Assembly (NCBI GenBank): GCA_049472395.1
Contig: JBLIRR010000009.1
Location: 1-64,000, forward strand
Length of the DNA: 64,000 bases
Origin: JBLIRR01 sp049472395
GTDB taxonomy: Bacteria > SZUA-182 > DTGQ01 > JBLIRR01
Reading direction: 5' to 3'
Of this stretch, positions 9,686 through 18,766 are shown one piece after another (within the stretch, counting starts at the first letter, position 1; every line of letters starts with the position of its first letter). The position numbers and the translations under genes were made by a program. A model generated the notes under the pieces. That model saw only the letters and a program-made list of their open reading frames with translations, was not told where the DNA came from and ran no database searches.

Positions 9686-11035
9686 GTGTATTTTGTAATT
9701 ATATATTTTCTCCTGGGAGCACTTGTAGTAGCTCCCCAGATGTGTCAGGCAGTAAAAGTTGAACCATTTATACATCTTCGGGAAGAATATACCGACAATC
9801 TTTATCTTGAGAATAACAATAGGGAAGAAGAGTATATAACGTTCCTTGAGGGGGGAGTAAAAATTTCCCAGGGATCGAGTAAAAAAACTCTCCAGGGTGA
9901 ATATTCGTGGAAGAAAATCTTTCATAAAAATTGGCCTGTTGAAGATAGAACTGAGCATGGAGGCACTATGTATGTCAAATACAGCTATTGGAAAAGGGAC
10001 ACGTTGTCGATCAAATTAAAAGAATCTACCTATTTTGAGCAGAGGGATTCAAGGGAGCCTGAGGGAGCCGGCAATTTTACGAAGCTTAGCACCTTAGCGC
10101 TGTCACCATCATTGAGCATGTCATTTGGTAAGGGGAAAATGGATATTGGTTATACCTATAATGAGAAAAGGTACAAAGATTTTGGATTTATTGATGATTT
10201 TAATAGCAAGGGATATATGCTTTATAATCATGATATTGGAAAACGAATCTCGATCGCTTTGGGCTATAGCCATCTGCGCAGAGAATATGAAAGCTTAGGG
10301 ATCACGAACACATATCGCGATTATGAGGAACAGACGGGGAAGGTGGGCGTGAAAGTGGAAATGCCGCTTGATATTAAGAGCGGAGCGCACTATGGATATG
10401 TGTGGAGGAGTTATGATGCGGGGGTAAAGACTGAATATTATACCGTGAAAGCAGAGGTGGGACGGGATATAGGCCGGATGATTTCTGGAAATTTTATTTA
10501 TAGTATAGGGGAATATGAAGAGGTAGGGGAGTATCAGTATAGCGATGAAGAGGAATATCGCAGCTGGTTGGGAAAGCTAAAGATAACCTTGAGAAAACGC
10601 CATGTAGTGATCGCAGAGTATGGGGAGGGATATTATCAAGATATCTATGGAAGGATATACAGGAGAAAGAAATATACAATAGAAGTGAACCATGATTTTC
10701 ACAAAAGGATCAAGGCAGCGTATAGCGGATATGTATCAACAGAGGATTATCAAGACATAACACGAGAGGATGAAGGAAGAGGGGGGAAAGGCTCAATTGA
10801 AATTTTTTTTACAAAGCGGTTTTCCTTTTTGCTAAGTGCGGATTATGAGGAAGAAAAGTATAAGCCCGGGCAAAGGGAAGACCGCTTGATAAAGGAGACC
10901 GTGGGATGTAACTATAATTTCTTGGATTGGCTTTCTCTCAGTCTTCGGTATAGTCATAGTGATAATGAATCAAATGAAACGAGCGAGGACTATGAAAATA
11001 ATAAGTATGCTATTGAGATGAAAGCATACTTTTGA
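9686..11035 (+). CDS. Outer-membrane beta-barrel protein of an exopolysaccharide/PEP-CTERM-type locus
   Basis: A 449-aa exported protein. The N-terminal hydrophobic stretch ends ...QMCQAVKV, a likely signal peptide. It is followed by alternating beta-strands rich in Tyr and charged residues and a C-terminal strand ending in Phe (IEMKAYF), the usual beta-barrel assembly signal. It resembles the outer-membrane barrels described with PEP-CTERM/exosortase exopolysaccharide clusters and could serve in polymer export. GTG start at 9686. It closes the polysaccharide block and runs straight into the PqqD/radical SAM genes 26 nt downstream. Confidence 0.75.
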   Translation: MYFVIIYFLLGALVVAPQMCQAVKVEPFIHLREEYTDNLYLENNNREEEYITFLEGGVKISQGSSKKTLQGEYSWKKIFHKNWPVEDRTEHGGTMYVKYSYWKRDTLSIKLKESTYFEQRDSREPEGAGNFTKLSTLALSPSLSMSFGKGKMDIGYTYNEKRYKDFGFIDDFNSKGYMLYNHDIGKRISIALGYSHLRREYESLGITNTYRDYEEQTGKVGVKVEMPLDIKSGAHYGYVWRSYDAGVKTEYYTVKAEVGRDIGRMISGNFIYSIGEYEEVGEYQYSDEEEYRSWLGKLKITLRKRHVVIAEYGEGYYQDIYGRIYRRKKYTIEVNHDFHKRIKAAYSGYVSTEDYQDITREDEGRGGKGSIEIFFTKRFSFLLSADYEEEKYKPGQREDRLIKETVGCNYNFLDWLSLSLRYSHSDNESNETSEDYENNKYAIEMKAYF

Positions 11036-11061
11036 GGATATGAGTCAGATGGAGAAGAGCG

Positions 11062-11331
11062 ATGAATGACAATAATTATATAAAAAAGAATGAAAAGACA
11101 GCCTCAAGGACTATTGATGGTCAGGCAGTGATTATGACCATCGAGGATAATACACTGCATACGCTGAATGAGGTTGGCACAAGGATCTGGGATCTATGTG
11201 ACGGAGAAAGGACTTTGGATGACATTGCAATGATCATTCATGAAGAATTTCAGGTTGAGTATGAGGAGGCACAGGCTGATTGCAAGGCTTTTTTAGAGGA
11301 ATTGAGAGCAAAGAGTATGGTGTGCGGTTGA
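11062..11331 (+). CDS. PqqD-family peptide recognition protein (RRE)
   Basis: An 89-aa PqqD-like protein with the family pattern: an early strand pair (DGQAVIMTIEDNTLHTLNEVG), then the helix TRIWDLCDGERTLDDIA and a C-terminal helix FLEELRAKSMV. PqqD-like RiPP recognition elements bind leader peptides and deliver them to radical SAM enzymes. The next gene, 1 nt away, is exactly such an enzyme. A GAAGAG-type ribosome binding site precedes the ATG. Confidence 0.9.
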   Translation: MNDNNYIKKNEKTASRTIDGQAVIMTIEDNTLHTLNEVGTRIWDLCDGERTLDDIAMIIHEEFQVEYEEAQADCKAFLEELRAKSMVCG

Positions 11332-11332
11332 T

Positions 11333-12361
11333 ATGGATATTTTATCGACTACCCTTGAGAAAAAAATTCCCTTTGTAGTGCAAATTAATCTGACCAGAAG
11401 GTGTAATCTTCATTGTATCCATTGCTGTGTGTGCAAGGAGAATTGTTCTCAAGAGCTCACATATGATGAAGTATGCGGAATAGTGGATCAATTGGCACAG
11501 GCCGGGACCTTGCTTTTAACTTTTTCGGGCGGAGAGGTCATGCTCCGGGACGATCTTACGGATATTATTGAGTATACGCGCAGGCTCAATTTTGCGGTTA
11601 AAATTTTTACCAATGGGACACTCCTGCACCATGGCGTGATTGAGCGATTAAGGAATGTGCATGTGCAGGAAGTAGATGTGAGCTTATATTCTATGACACC
11701 GGAGACGCACGATAGAATAACCGGGGTGTCCGGCTCCTGGGAGAGAACAGCGTCATCTATCAGACAACTGTCCCGGGAAGGGGTGGGGATTAAAATAAAA
11801 TGTCCCCTTATGCGACAGAATGTAGGAGATTATCGGTCAGTATATGAATTTGCCAGGCAAATGGGAACAGGATATGCCTTTGATCCTTTGATTACCGCGC
11901 GAGATGACGGGGCAAGGGACGCACTCAATCTTCGCATCGACCAGGAAGATTTAAGGAAAATTTTCCAAGACCCAATCTTTAATAATGAGCGCACAATTGA
12001 GGGCATAGAGAATATATCCTGCCTGATAAATGCGATGCACGATGAAGTCCCGTGTAGCGCGGGCCATAATATTTGCTATATTTCTCCAGAAGGAGATGTA
12101 ACCCCTTGTGTGCAGTTACCTATTTCATGCGGTAATCTTCGGGAGCATGATTTTGAATGGATCTGGCGGAAGTCCCCGACAATGCTGCAGCTTCGTTCGA
12201 TTCGCATGGGAGATATTCGGGGCTGTGATGAGTGTCATTATATGCCTTGGTGCGCCCGGTGTCCGGGATTAGCATATCTTGAAGATGGGGACCTGCTTGG
12301 CCCATCCAGTGCCGCATGCTGGATGGCTGAGGCACGGGGGGATATCGTCGTGAAGATATGA
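11333..12361 (+). CDS. Radical SAM/SPASM peptide-modifying enzyme
   Basis: A 342-aa radical SAM protein. The SAM-binding [4Fe-4S] site is CNLHCIHC (C-x3-C-x2-C) near residue 24, followed by FSGGEVMLRDD near 64. The C-terminal SPASM region holds further Cys residues (CSAGHNICYISPEGDVTPC, then CDECHYMPWCARCPG and a final AACW), enough for auxiliary [4Fe-4S] clusters. SPASM enzymes paired with PqqD proteins typically install thioether, C-C or epimer modifications in ribosomal peptides. It overlaps the kinase-like gene by ATGA. The modification is unknown; the likely substrate is the 55-aa peptide at 14764. Confidence 0.92.
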   Translation: MDILSTTLEKKIPFVVQINLTRRCNLHCIHCCVCKENCSQELTYDEVCGIVDQLAQAGTLLLTFSGGEVMLRDDLTDIIEYTRRLNFAVKIFTNGTLLHHGVIERLRNVHVQEVDVSLYSMTPETHDRITGVSGSWERTASSIRQLSREGVGIKIKCPLMRQNVGDYRSVYEFARQMGTGYAFDPLITARDDGARDALNLRIDQEDLRKIFQDPIFNNERTIEGIENISCLINAMHDEVPCSAGHNICYISPEGDVTPCVQLPISCGNLREHDFEWIWRKSPTMLQLRSIRMGDIRGCDECHYMPWCARCPGLAYLEDGDLLGPSSAACWMAEARGDIVVKI

Positions 12362-13206
12362 ATAGCTTTATTCTTGAAATCGGCGGTATACCTATCACCA
12401 TAAAATCCGAAGACTCATCTTTTGTGGATTGTATCGCGGAAAAATATAAGGAATTTAATCATATTGCTCGATCCTTAAACGGGGAAGCGGATGCTATCAA
12501 TGCCGCAGAATCTGTTGCCCCTTTTCAGTTATACATGAATATACGCCATAACGAGGAAGAACTGAGTAGCCAGCTTCATAAGGAAAAATTATGGATAGAG
12601 GTAGCCTATCAGGATGACCGTTTTGTTGTTCGAAGGCCGGACTTGGAGGGAGATATTGATTTAGTAGGACGGGTAGCACACGTTACTAACCGCGCGGCCC
12701 TCTACAGTTTTGATTCTTTTCTACGGATTATGTATTCTTTGATTCTTCCCCAAATGGAAGGATTCCTGGTGCATGCTGCATCGGTTGTAAAAGATGAGAT
12801 GGGGTATGTCTTTATGGGACGGTCCGGGGCGGGAAAATCAACGATTGCGCTTTATTCTTCTTACTATACTGTGTTGAGTGATGAAATCTCCTTAATAAAA
12901 AAAATTGGCGATCAGTACATTCTCTATAGTACCCCTTTCTGGGGGGAGCAGGAAATCAAGGGGGGTAATTTTTATGTTCCCCTTGCCGGGATCTGCCAGT
13001 TGAGACAAAATTCTCAGTTATCTTTGAGAAGATTAGGAAAAAGAGAAGCCCTCCGCTATTTAATGGAGAATATCCTCTATTTTGCCAAAGAGCCTTTTTT
13101 GACCAATCAAATATTTCACAATTGTTCTGATTTCATAGAAAAAATAGATATATTCGTATTATCATTCCAAAAAAATGAATATTTCTGGAAAATTATTGAT
13201 TTCTAA
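12358..13206 (+). CDS. HPr-kinase-related P-loop protein of a PqqD/radical SAM system
   Basis: A 282-aa protein. The second half has the HPr kinase/phosphorylase-like fold signature: VHAASVV, then the P-loop GRSGAGKST near residue 155, a following LSDEISLI, and TPFWGEQ. Such kinases travel with PqqD and radical SAM genes in exosortase/polysaccharide loci and RiPP clusters. In the lasso peptide paeninodin, an HprK-like kinase phosphorylates the C-terminal Ser. The candidate precursor downstream also ends in Ser, so a similar role is possible but unproven. The start codon overlaps the radical SAM stop. Confidence 0.83.
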   Translation: MNSFILEIGGIPITIKSEDSSFVDCIAEKYKEFNHIARSLNGEADAINAAESVAPFQLYMNIRHNEEELSSQLHKEKLWIEVAYQDDRFVVRRPDLEGDIDLVGRVAHVTNRAALYSFDSFLRIMYSLILPQMEGFLVHAASVVKDEMGYVFMGRSGAGKSTIALYSSYYTVLSDEISLIKKIGDQYILYSTPFWGEQEIKGGNFYVPLAGICQLRQNSQLSLRRLGKREALRYLMENILYFAKEPFLTNQIFHNCSDFIEKIDIFVLSFQKNEYFWKIIDF

Positions 13207-13435
13207 TTATATTTCTATTACATTATTATAGATAGAAAATTAGAAAAAGTTTCATAACTAAAAAATAGATAAAACGTCTATATATATTTTAAGTAAAATA
13301 TAAAAATGATCTGCCAAAAGAGAAAAATGGAGAAAGGAGGAATGACATCATTATAATTATTTTTCAGGGTATACAAGGGAAATAATTAAAAAGGGGAAAT
13401 AAATTATTATTATGGAAAGAAAGAGGTGTTCAGTG

Positions 13436-14767
13436 ATGAAAAGATTAAATGTTTTAGTATCCATAAGCATGGTTTTATTTTTATTATTATTGTTTAATCT
13501 TGAAAGAACCTCTGCCACCCTTGTTGAAGTGGAAAGCTATGGAAAGGCCCTGATGGTGTATACTGTGGAGGATCCTGAAAATTTTGATATGTATATTTCA
13601 TCAGATCATCAGTATACTTGGGTAGAGGCAGGATATGATGTATATGTTTTTCCTCCGCCGGATTTTGACGATGACAGTGGTGAACCAATATCGGAAATTT
13701 CTGCATCAACAACCCACTCCTACAGCTTATCATCTGCTTCTACGAGCACCGATATACTATATACGGAAGCCGACGCAACAGCCGATGAATCACAGCGTGA
13801 AGCGTATAGTTATAGCCAAAGCTATTATGTAATGGAATTTACACTCGAAAGTGAGACTGAGGTGGGTATTAAATATGACTTTTTGTATGATATTCGTGCT
13901 GATTCGGCATCAGTAGATGCGACTGCAGATACTACAGCGCTCGCCATAGCTATAGGCAATATAACAGCCTATGAAAATATAGTAAATCCATATCCACTTT
14001 ATCTATACTATGATGAATCATTTGAACTGATTGACTTTGGCGATATGTGGCAGACGGCAGGAATGAATGTTATACAAGAAGGGGAACCAATGCCAGAAGA
14101 ACAACCGGTCCCACAGTTTGAGGTAACTCATAATTTTCCTGCAGGAAATCATGCACTTAAATTTGAGGTTAATGCCGGCGCGAATGTTAATTATGGGGCT
14201 ATACCACCGGAAGTTGAAGCCTCTGGGAATGTTAAGAAAGACATAAAAACTTCTCAAGGAGATACTCTGGATATTGGCTTTAAAGCAACAACAGAGGTAG
14301 GGGGGACTCCTACTAGTATAACCATGGAAGTTGAACCTGTACCTATTCACACTATACCCTTTACTCCGAGCAAGCCGAATTTACTTTTCTTATTGGACTT
14401 TGAAGTAGAGAATGTTGATCCGGGGACAAATACTGCTACTATTACCTTTTATCTTACCTCGCCATTACCGCCCGGGCATTCCTGGTATAAATACATAAAT
14501 GGGCAGTGGATTGATTTGGTCGCGGCAGGAGTTGCGACAATTAATCCTCTCCGCAATATGGTTACCCTTACCATAGAGAATGATTCAGAGTATGATGAAA
14601 ATCATACCGATCCTGGTGTTATTGCAGACGACTCTGGGCCCGGGTCCCTCCATTATCCGGTGCCAATCCTCTCAGAATGGGGTATGATAATCGTGGTATT
14701 AATGCTTTGTGGTCTTATATGGGTACAAAGGAAGAAAACAATATATACAATAAGGAGAGAGTCATGA
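13436..14767 (+). CDS. Exported protein with IPTL-CTERM-like sorting signal
   Basis: A 443-aa protein with a signal peptide (KRLNVLVSISMVLFLLLLF) and a Thr/Ser/Asp-rich extracellular region. The C-terminal tripartite sorting signal is PILSEWGM, a hydrophobic helix, then basic WVQRKK. This matches the IPTL-CTERM pattern of surface proteins that are membrane-anchored and sorted. The ATG at 13436 has AGAGGTG 7 nt upstream and is preferred to the in-frame ATG at 13412. The stop overlaps the start of the candidate RiPP precursor (ATGA), so both are co-translated. Function of the ectodomain is unknown. The 229 bp before it is AT-rich. Confidence 0.8.
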   Translation: MKRLNVLVSISMVLFLLLLFNLERTSATLVEVESYGKALMVYTVEDPENFDMYISSDHQYTWVEAGYDVYVFPPPDFDDDSGEPISEISASTTHSYSLSSASTSTDILYTEADATADESQREAYSYSQSYYVMEFTLESETEVGIKYDFLYDIRADSASVDATADTTALAIAIGNITAYENIVNPYPLYLYYDESFELIDFGDMWQTAGMNVIQEGEPMPEEQPVPQFEVTHNFPAGNHALKFEVNAGANVNYGAIPPEVEASGNVKKDIKTSQGDTLDIGFKATTEVGGTPTSITMEVEPVPIHTIPFTPSKPNLLFLLDFEVENVDPGTNTATITFYLTSPLPPGHSWYKYINGQWIDLVAAGVATINPLRNMVTLTIENDSEYDENHTDPGVIADDSGPGSLHYPVPILSEWGMIIVVLMLCGLIWVQRKKTIYTIRRES

Positions 14768-14931
14768 TGGACAGGAAAGAAATCCAGGAAAGAGAAAAGA
14801 CTGGCAAAAAGCCCTATGAGAAGCCAAAGGTCGTGTCTGAAGAAGTATTTGAGACATTAGCCCTTGCGTGCTGCAAAGGCGTTTCTTGTGAAAGATTCGG
14901 TTTCCCAAGGGGATTGCATGGAGTGAGCTAA
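14764..14931 (+). CDS. Candidate RiPP precursor peptide (55 aa)
   Basis: A short gene with a strong Shine-Dalgarno (AAGGAGAG, 14752-14759), translationally coupled to the gene before it. The leader is charged and holds PYEKPKVVSEEVFETLALAC (residues 17-36), a layout recurring in peptides beside PqqD/radical SAM genes. A short core follows with Cys36, Cys37 and Cys42 and Gly/Arg/Phe residues, ending in Ser55. The PqqD protein, radical SAM/SPASM enzyme and HprK-like kinase lie just upstream. Precursor status is inferred from motif, size and context; the modification type is unknown. No peptidase or ABC exporter is seen nearby. Confidence 0.75.
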   Translation: MMDRKEIQEREKTGKKPYEKPKVVSEEVFETLALACCKGVSCERFGFPRGLHGVS

Positions 14932-15127
14932 TGCTATAAGCTCATAATAGAGAAATAAAAAAAGAACTTGATTCATGTGCAATGTTTTTGCAATATAAAG
15001 AACGGCTAATATTTGTGCACGAGAGTGCCCCTCCTATTAATCTAATCAAAATTATTCTAATTTAATTTTATTATTACACTTACTACATTAACTGTAAATT
15101 ATTAAGTCTATTTAGCAAGGAGAAATA

Positions 15128-15184
15128 ATGATATGCTTTTTTTATGAAATAACCATATTAATATTTTATAAATCTTATTATTAG
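15128..15184 (+). CDS. Possible 18-aa hydrophobic leader ORF
   Basis: An ATG at 15128 follows AAGGAG (15117-15122) with 5 nt spacing and opens an 18-codon hydrophobic peptide (MICFFYEITILIFYKSYY) ending at TAG 15182-15184. It lies 27 nt before the 749-aa secreted protein gene. The good ribosome binding site suggests a translated leader or small membrane peptide. The region is very AT-rich, so chance cannot be excluded. Confidence 0.25.
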   Translation: MICFFYEITILIFYKSYY

Positions 15185-15211
15185 TAATAATAGTTTATAG
15201 GGGAACACATT

Positions 15212-17461
15212 ATGAAAGAGGAGTATAAGCTATTAGTAATTATTTTTATAATCCTCATAATCACCTCCATATGGCATTCCGATAGTTATTCACAGAACGC
15301 CTATTCAGAGCCAACTGTACTTGAGGATATTACGTTTGATCCCGAAAGCAAGATTTACACGTATACGTATACGATTACGAACCTTGCCCGCAGTGAGATA
15401 TGGTGGTGGGGAATATGGTATAAATCCGAATTTTCTCCTGTCCTGGATGATTCAACGGTTGATGAGGAAGGATTTGCACCTACGGACACTGAGGACTGCT
15501 CTCAGGGGTGGAAAAACACTGCACCCGAAAGGCGAGGGGGCTTTTATATTTATGCGGGCCCGGGAGGTGAAGCAGGCTTCTTTTCCACCTATACAAGTGA
15601 TTTTACATCTCAAAATCCTCCAAATATAGGTTATATCGAGGGTGGGGCCTTTTATCCGCTCGATACCATTGAGGCGATAGAGTATACTCCTGAAGGGATA
15701 GATAAGGCCATAAGCGAGGGAAAGATTCAGGAAAGCGACAAAGGGGTGGTATTAGTCGGGAGTCAATTCGGCTGGCAGGGCGAAAATGCGAAAATCATAA
15801 CCACGTATGGCATCCAATACGGAAATACCGGGTATTATGTCATCAGGTCTTCTGAGTTCTTCCCTGGCCCCAAGCACTTTTTTTATAACACCACAGATTA
15901 TTGGAACTCTTATTATGATTATACACAGGAGAGGGAAGTCATCGGTGGCTTTGAGGCTGTATCCGTGACAGATAGAAATTATTACAAACTGGGTGTGACG
16001 ATACATTCTTCAGCCAGCGTTGTTGATGTGCTCCTTCAAGGAATTGATAGTGAAGGATATTCGGTTGAACATTCTTTGAGGACAGAAGTCATAGGAGGAG
16101 AGGCTTCTGTCGATATGTATGTATTGGATTATGGGACTTATACATTAACCGCCTCTGCCGATGGGTATGTTACCGATGAAGTAAGCGGCCTAGTGATTGA
16201 TGATACCAATAAGGACCAACAGTATATCTTGACTGTGAGTGAGTCGTGGGTCCCTCGAATCGTTATCAATAGGAAAAAACAGAAACAGGCAAATACCTTT
16301 GAAATGGAGCTGCTTTATTTTGACAAGAATGATGTTCAATGGAATTGGCCGGTAGGATTCACTGTGGAGCTTAAATTTTATGCTGAAAGTGAGGATCAGG
16401 ATCAAAACGGTTCGCCGGATTTTGCGTGTGCTGATTGCTGGAATGAGCCTGATGGGGAGCTTTTTTCGATGATAACGAGCGTATACACAGGGAAAAAGTT
16501 AATTTTTTCTCTTCCCTCCATAGTGAATGAAGAGACGGGCGAGGATTATCATATGACTGATTTTTCGGAGACGAATGAATGGGGGATTGCGTTTTCATTT
16601 CGCGTATTTGATAATGAGGACAATTTAGTGCGTAATCCCTCCTTTTATCAATTCAGGGTGAAAAAAACACAGCCCGCTCATCCGCCTATTGCTGAAACTC
16701 AAATTATTTTTGAGAGTGATGAGATACCACAAAAGGATATCTCGGTGACGGGCAATTGGTCAATTGATGATGACGAGGAAGAATATACTATTGAGAGCAA
16801 AATTAATCTTAGCACAATGGACACCAAGTACCTGCAAAAAACAGATGGTGAGCCGGTGGCATTACTGGAAGAGGAATTAACAATAAAACTCGAGATTATT
16901 CCTCGCGAGGAAGATCCTGATTCATTAATAACCAGCATCTTTTTTGCCGATTCGATGGGAAATCCCGTTGAATACAATCCCATTGATCCCGAAACAGGCA
17001 CAAGTGATCCCACGGCGCCCCCAATTACATATGATATCCCCCTTCATAAGAAGCTGCAAAAGCTCTATAGGAGTCTAATGGCTGAGGAAGCGTCAAGTGA
17101 GTGGAACCTTGCTCATATTAAGACATTGATGGCGCGTGATCCTGATAATGATTTTATAAAAATTACATTATCGATTGCGTATGATCCTGATACCGGCCGT
17201 ATGCAGAGAAAAGAGAAATGGCGGCCAAAACAGGGTAAATACGGTGTGTATTATATAAGTGGAGGAGATGGTGAAGTGAGGCTTTTCCGTCCTGAGGAGG
17301 GTGAGCATATCGATGTAATTGTCACTCCTGACAATATTCTCATGGCTCGAATTACCGCGCGTCATACGTCTCAATGGTACATGGAGGAATCAACAGAACC
17401 TATGCCGGCAGAGGGTGATGGCAAAGAGTGGGGTTGTTTTATAGGAATATTAGTACAATAG
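15212..17461 (+). CDS. Large exported protein of unknown function
   Basis: A 749-aa protein with an N-terminal hydrophobic signal (LLVIIFIILIITSIW) followed by a Ser/Gln-rich cleavage region. The ectodomain is beta-rich, acidic and rich in Trp/Tyr. Residues 260-345 resemble a carboxypeptidase-regulatory or PEGA-like beta sandwich (YGTYTLTASADGYVTDEVSGL). No catalytic motif or C-terminal anchor was recognised. It follows the IPTL-CTERM/RiPP genes after a 280-bp AT-rich gap and is followed by a strong terminator, so it is probably its own unit. Confidence 0.6.
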   Translation: MKEEYKLLVIIFIILIITSIWHSDSYSQNAYSEPTVLEDITFDPESKIYTYTYTITNLARSEIWWWGIWYKSEFSPVLDDSTVDEEGFAPTDTEDCSQGWKNTAPERRGGFYIYAGPGGEAGFFSTYTSDFTSQNPPNIGYIEGGAFYPLDTIEAIEYTPEGIDKAISEGKIQESDKGVVLVGSQFGWQGENAKIITTYGIQYGNTGYYVIRSSEFFPGPKHFFYNTTDYWNSYYDYTQEREVIGGFEAVSVTDRNYYKLGVTIHSSASVVDVLLQGIDSEGYSVEHSLRTEVIGGEASVDMYVLDYGTYTLTASADGYVTDEVSGLVIDDTNKDQQYILTVSESWVPRIVINRKKQKQANTFEMELLYFDKNDVQWNWPVGFTVELKFYAESEDQDQNGSPDFACADCWNEPDGELFSMITSVYTGKKLIFSLPSIVNEETGEDYHMTDFSETNEWGIAFSFRVFDNEDNLVRNPSFYQFRVKKTQPAHPPIAETQIIFESDEIPQKDISVTGNWSIDDDEEEYTIESKINLSTMDTKYLQKTDGEPVALLEEELTIKLEIIPREEDPDSLITSIFFADSMGNPVEYNPIDPETGTSDPTAPPITYDIPLHKKLQKLYRSLMAEEASSEWNLAHIKTLMARDPDNDFIKITLSIAYDPDTGRMQRKEKWRPKQGKYGVYYISGGDGEVRLFRPEEGEHIDVIVTPDNILMARITARHTSQWYMEESTEPMPAEGDGKEWGCFIGILVQ

Positions 17462-17497
17462 ATACTATTTCTTAATAATCGAAATAAATCGAACGCA

Positions 17498-17550
17498 GGG
17501 GATTTACCTTATATATCCGGATGATTTGTAAGGTGAATCCCCTTTTTTTT
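17498..17550 (+). terminator. Intrinsic terminator after the 749-aa secreted protein gene
   Basis: A 14-bp stem with arms at 17498-17511 (GGGGATTTACCTTA) and 17529-17542 (TAAGGTGAATCCCC) contains one G-U pair. It is followed directly by eight T residues at 17543-17550. It sits 37 nt after the stop codon at 17461. Confidence 0.9.
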
Positions 17551-17702
17551 GCCTGTTTTACAGGTTTAACTGGTTGACAATTGCCTATTTTACAAGAATG
17601 GCTAAAACTATACCTGTTTACACAGTGGATGATTCATGATTAAATAATAACAAAAAATTTGTGTAGTGAGAGAGAAAGGAAAGAGTAAATAAGGAACACA
17701 TA

Positions 17703-18677
17703 ATGAAAAGAATGTCACTTAAAGAAAAAATAGCGAGGCTTGAGAAACTGGGAGATGATCCCTCTCTAGATAATGTTGTGTCTGAACTGAGCACTACCTT
17801 ATGCAGCACTCAGAATATCCTCGTTGCGAAAGCCGCAAAAGTGGCTGAAAAACGTCATTGTATGGCTTTGATTCCGGAGTTGGTCGCGGCCTTTAATCAC
17901 TTTATTTCCAATCCTGCAAAGGCTGATCCGGGTTGTCTGGCGAAGATGGCGGTTGTAAAGGCATTAGATACTCTGTATTATGATGATGACGATGATGTGT
18001 TCCTGCGAGGAGTCCATTACGTTCAAATGGAACCTGTGTATGGCGGGCGTGTTGACACTGCGGCTGATTTAAGGGGTAAATCAGCCCTTGCACTGGCTCG
18101 GATTGAGCATCCTGAAATATTATTTATTCTTACCTCACTTTTGATGGACCCAGAGGCCCAGGCCCGGTCAGATGCTGTGTCGGCCCTTACTTATCTTTGC
18201 AGAACAGAAAGTGAGTTGCTGCTTCGTATGAAAATTATGTCTGGAGATTCAGAGCAGGATGTGATTCGTGAATGCTTGTCAGGCCTTATGCATATAAATC
18301 CTGAACGCTCGATGAATTTTGTTGCCGGCTTTCTTACCTCCAAAGACCCTATGATGATAGAAGATGCAGCCCTCGCACTGGGCGAATCGAAAGAGGCTGA
18401 AGCATTGAAAATTCTATGTAAGCAGAGAGAACACACTGTTATTTCCACTATGCGGGATCTTTTTATTGTGCCAATCGCTTTAACAAAACGTGGGGAGGCC
18501 TTTGACTATCTTGTAAATATTATCCGGAATGAACATTATAAAAGCGCGATCACAGCGGTAAAAGCATTGCGAATTTTTGCTAATTCTCCCGAACAATGCC
18601 TGCGCATTAAACAGGCTGTCGAATTACATGATAATAAACTCTTATCTGAGGCATATAATGAGACATTTAAGAATTAA
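17703..18677 (+). CDS. HEAT-repeat protein
   Basis: A 324-aa soluble protein made of helical repeats rich in Ala/Leu with spaced Asp/Arg, typical of HEAT or PBS-lyase-like repeats (DLRGKSALALARIEHPEILFIL.., DAALALGESKEAEALKIL). Such proteins act as scaffolds. AAGGA lies upstream of the ATG. It is followed 90 nt later by rubrerythrin; no functional link can be claimed. Confidence 0.7.
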   Translation: MKRMSLKEKIARLEKLGDDPSLDNVVSELSTTLCSTQNILVAKAAKVAEKRHCMALIPELVAAFNHFISNPAKADPGCLAKMAVVKALDTLYYDDDDDVFLRGVHYVQMEPVYGGRVDTAADLRGKSALALARIEHPEILFILTSLLMDPEAQARSDAVSALTYLCRTESELLLRMKIMSGDSEQDVIRECLSGLMHINPERSMNFVAGFLTSKDPMMIEDAALALGESKEAEALKILCKQREHTVISTMRDLFIVPIALTKRGEAFDYLVNIIRNEHYKSAITAVKALRIFANSPEQCLRIKQAVELHDNKLLSEAYNETFKN

Positions 18678-18766
18678 TTGCATTATTCTTCTTATTATGA
18701 TAAGGTAATACAGTTTTTGTGATGTAGATTTATGGTAAAAATAAATAACAAAGAGGAGCAAATTTC

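Noticed and set aside
13412..13435. Earlier start of the IPTL-CTERM protein
   Set aside because: Its ribosome site is too distant, while AGAGGTG sits at ideal spacing before the ATG at 13436, which also begins a typical signal peptide.
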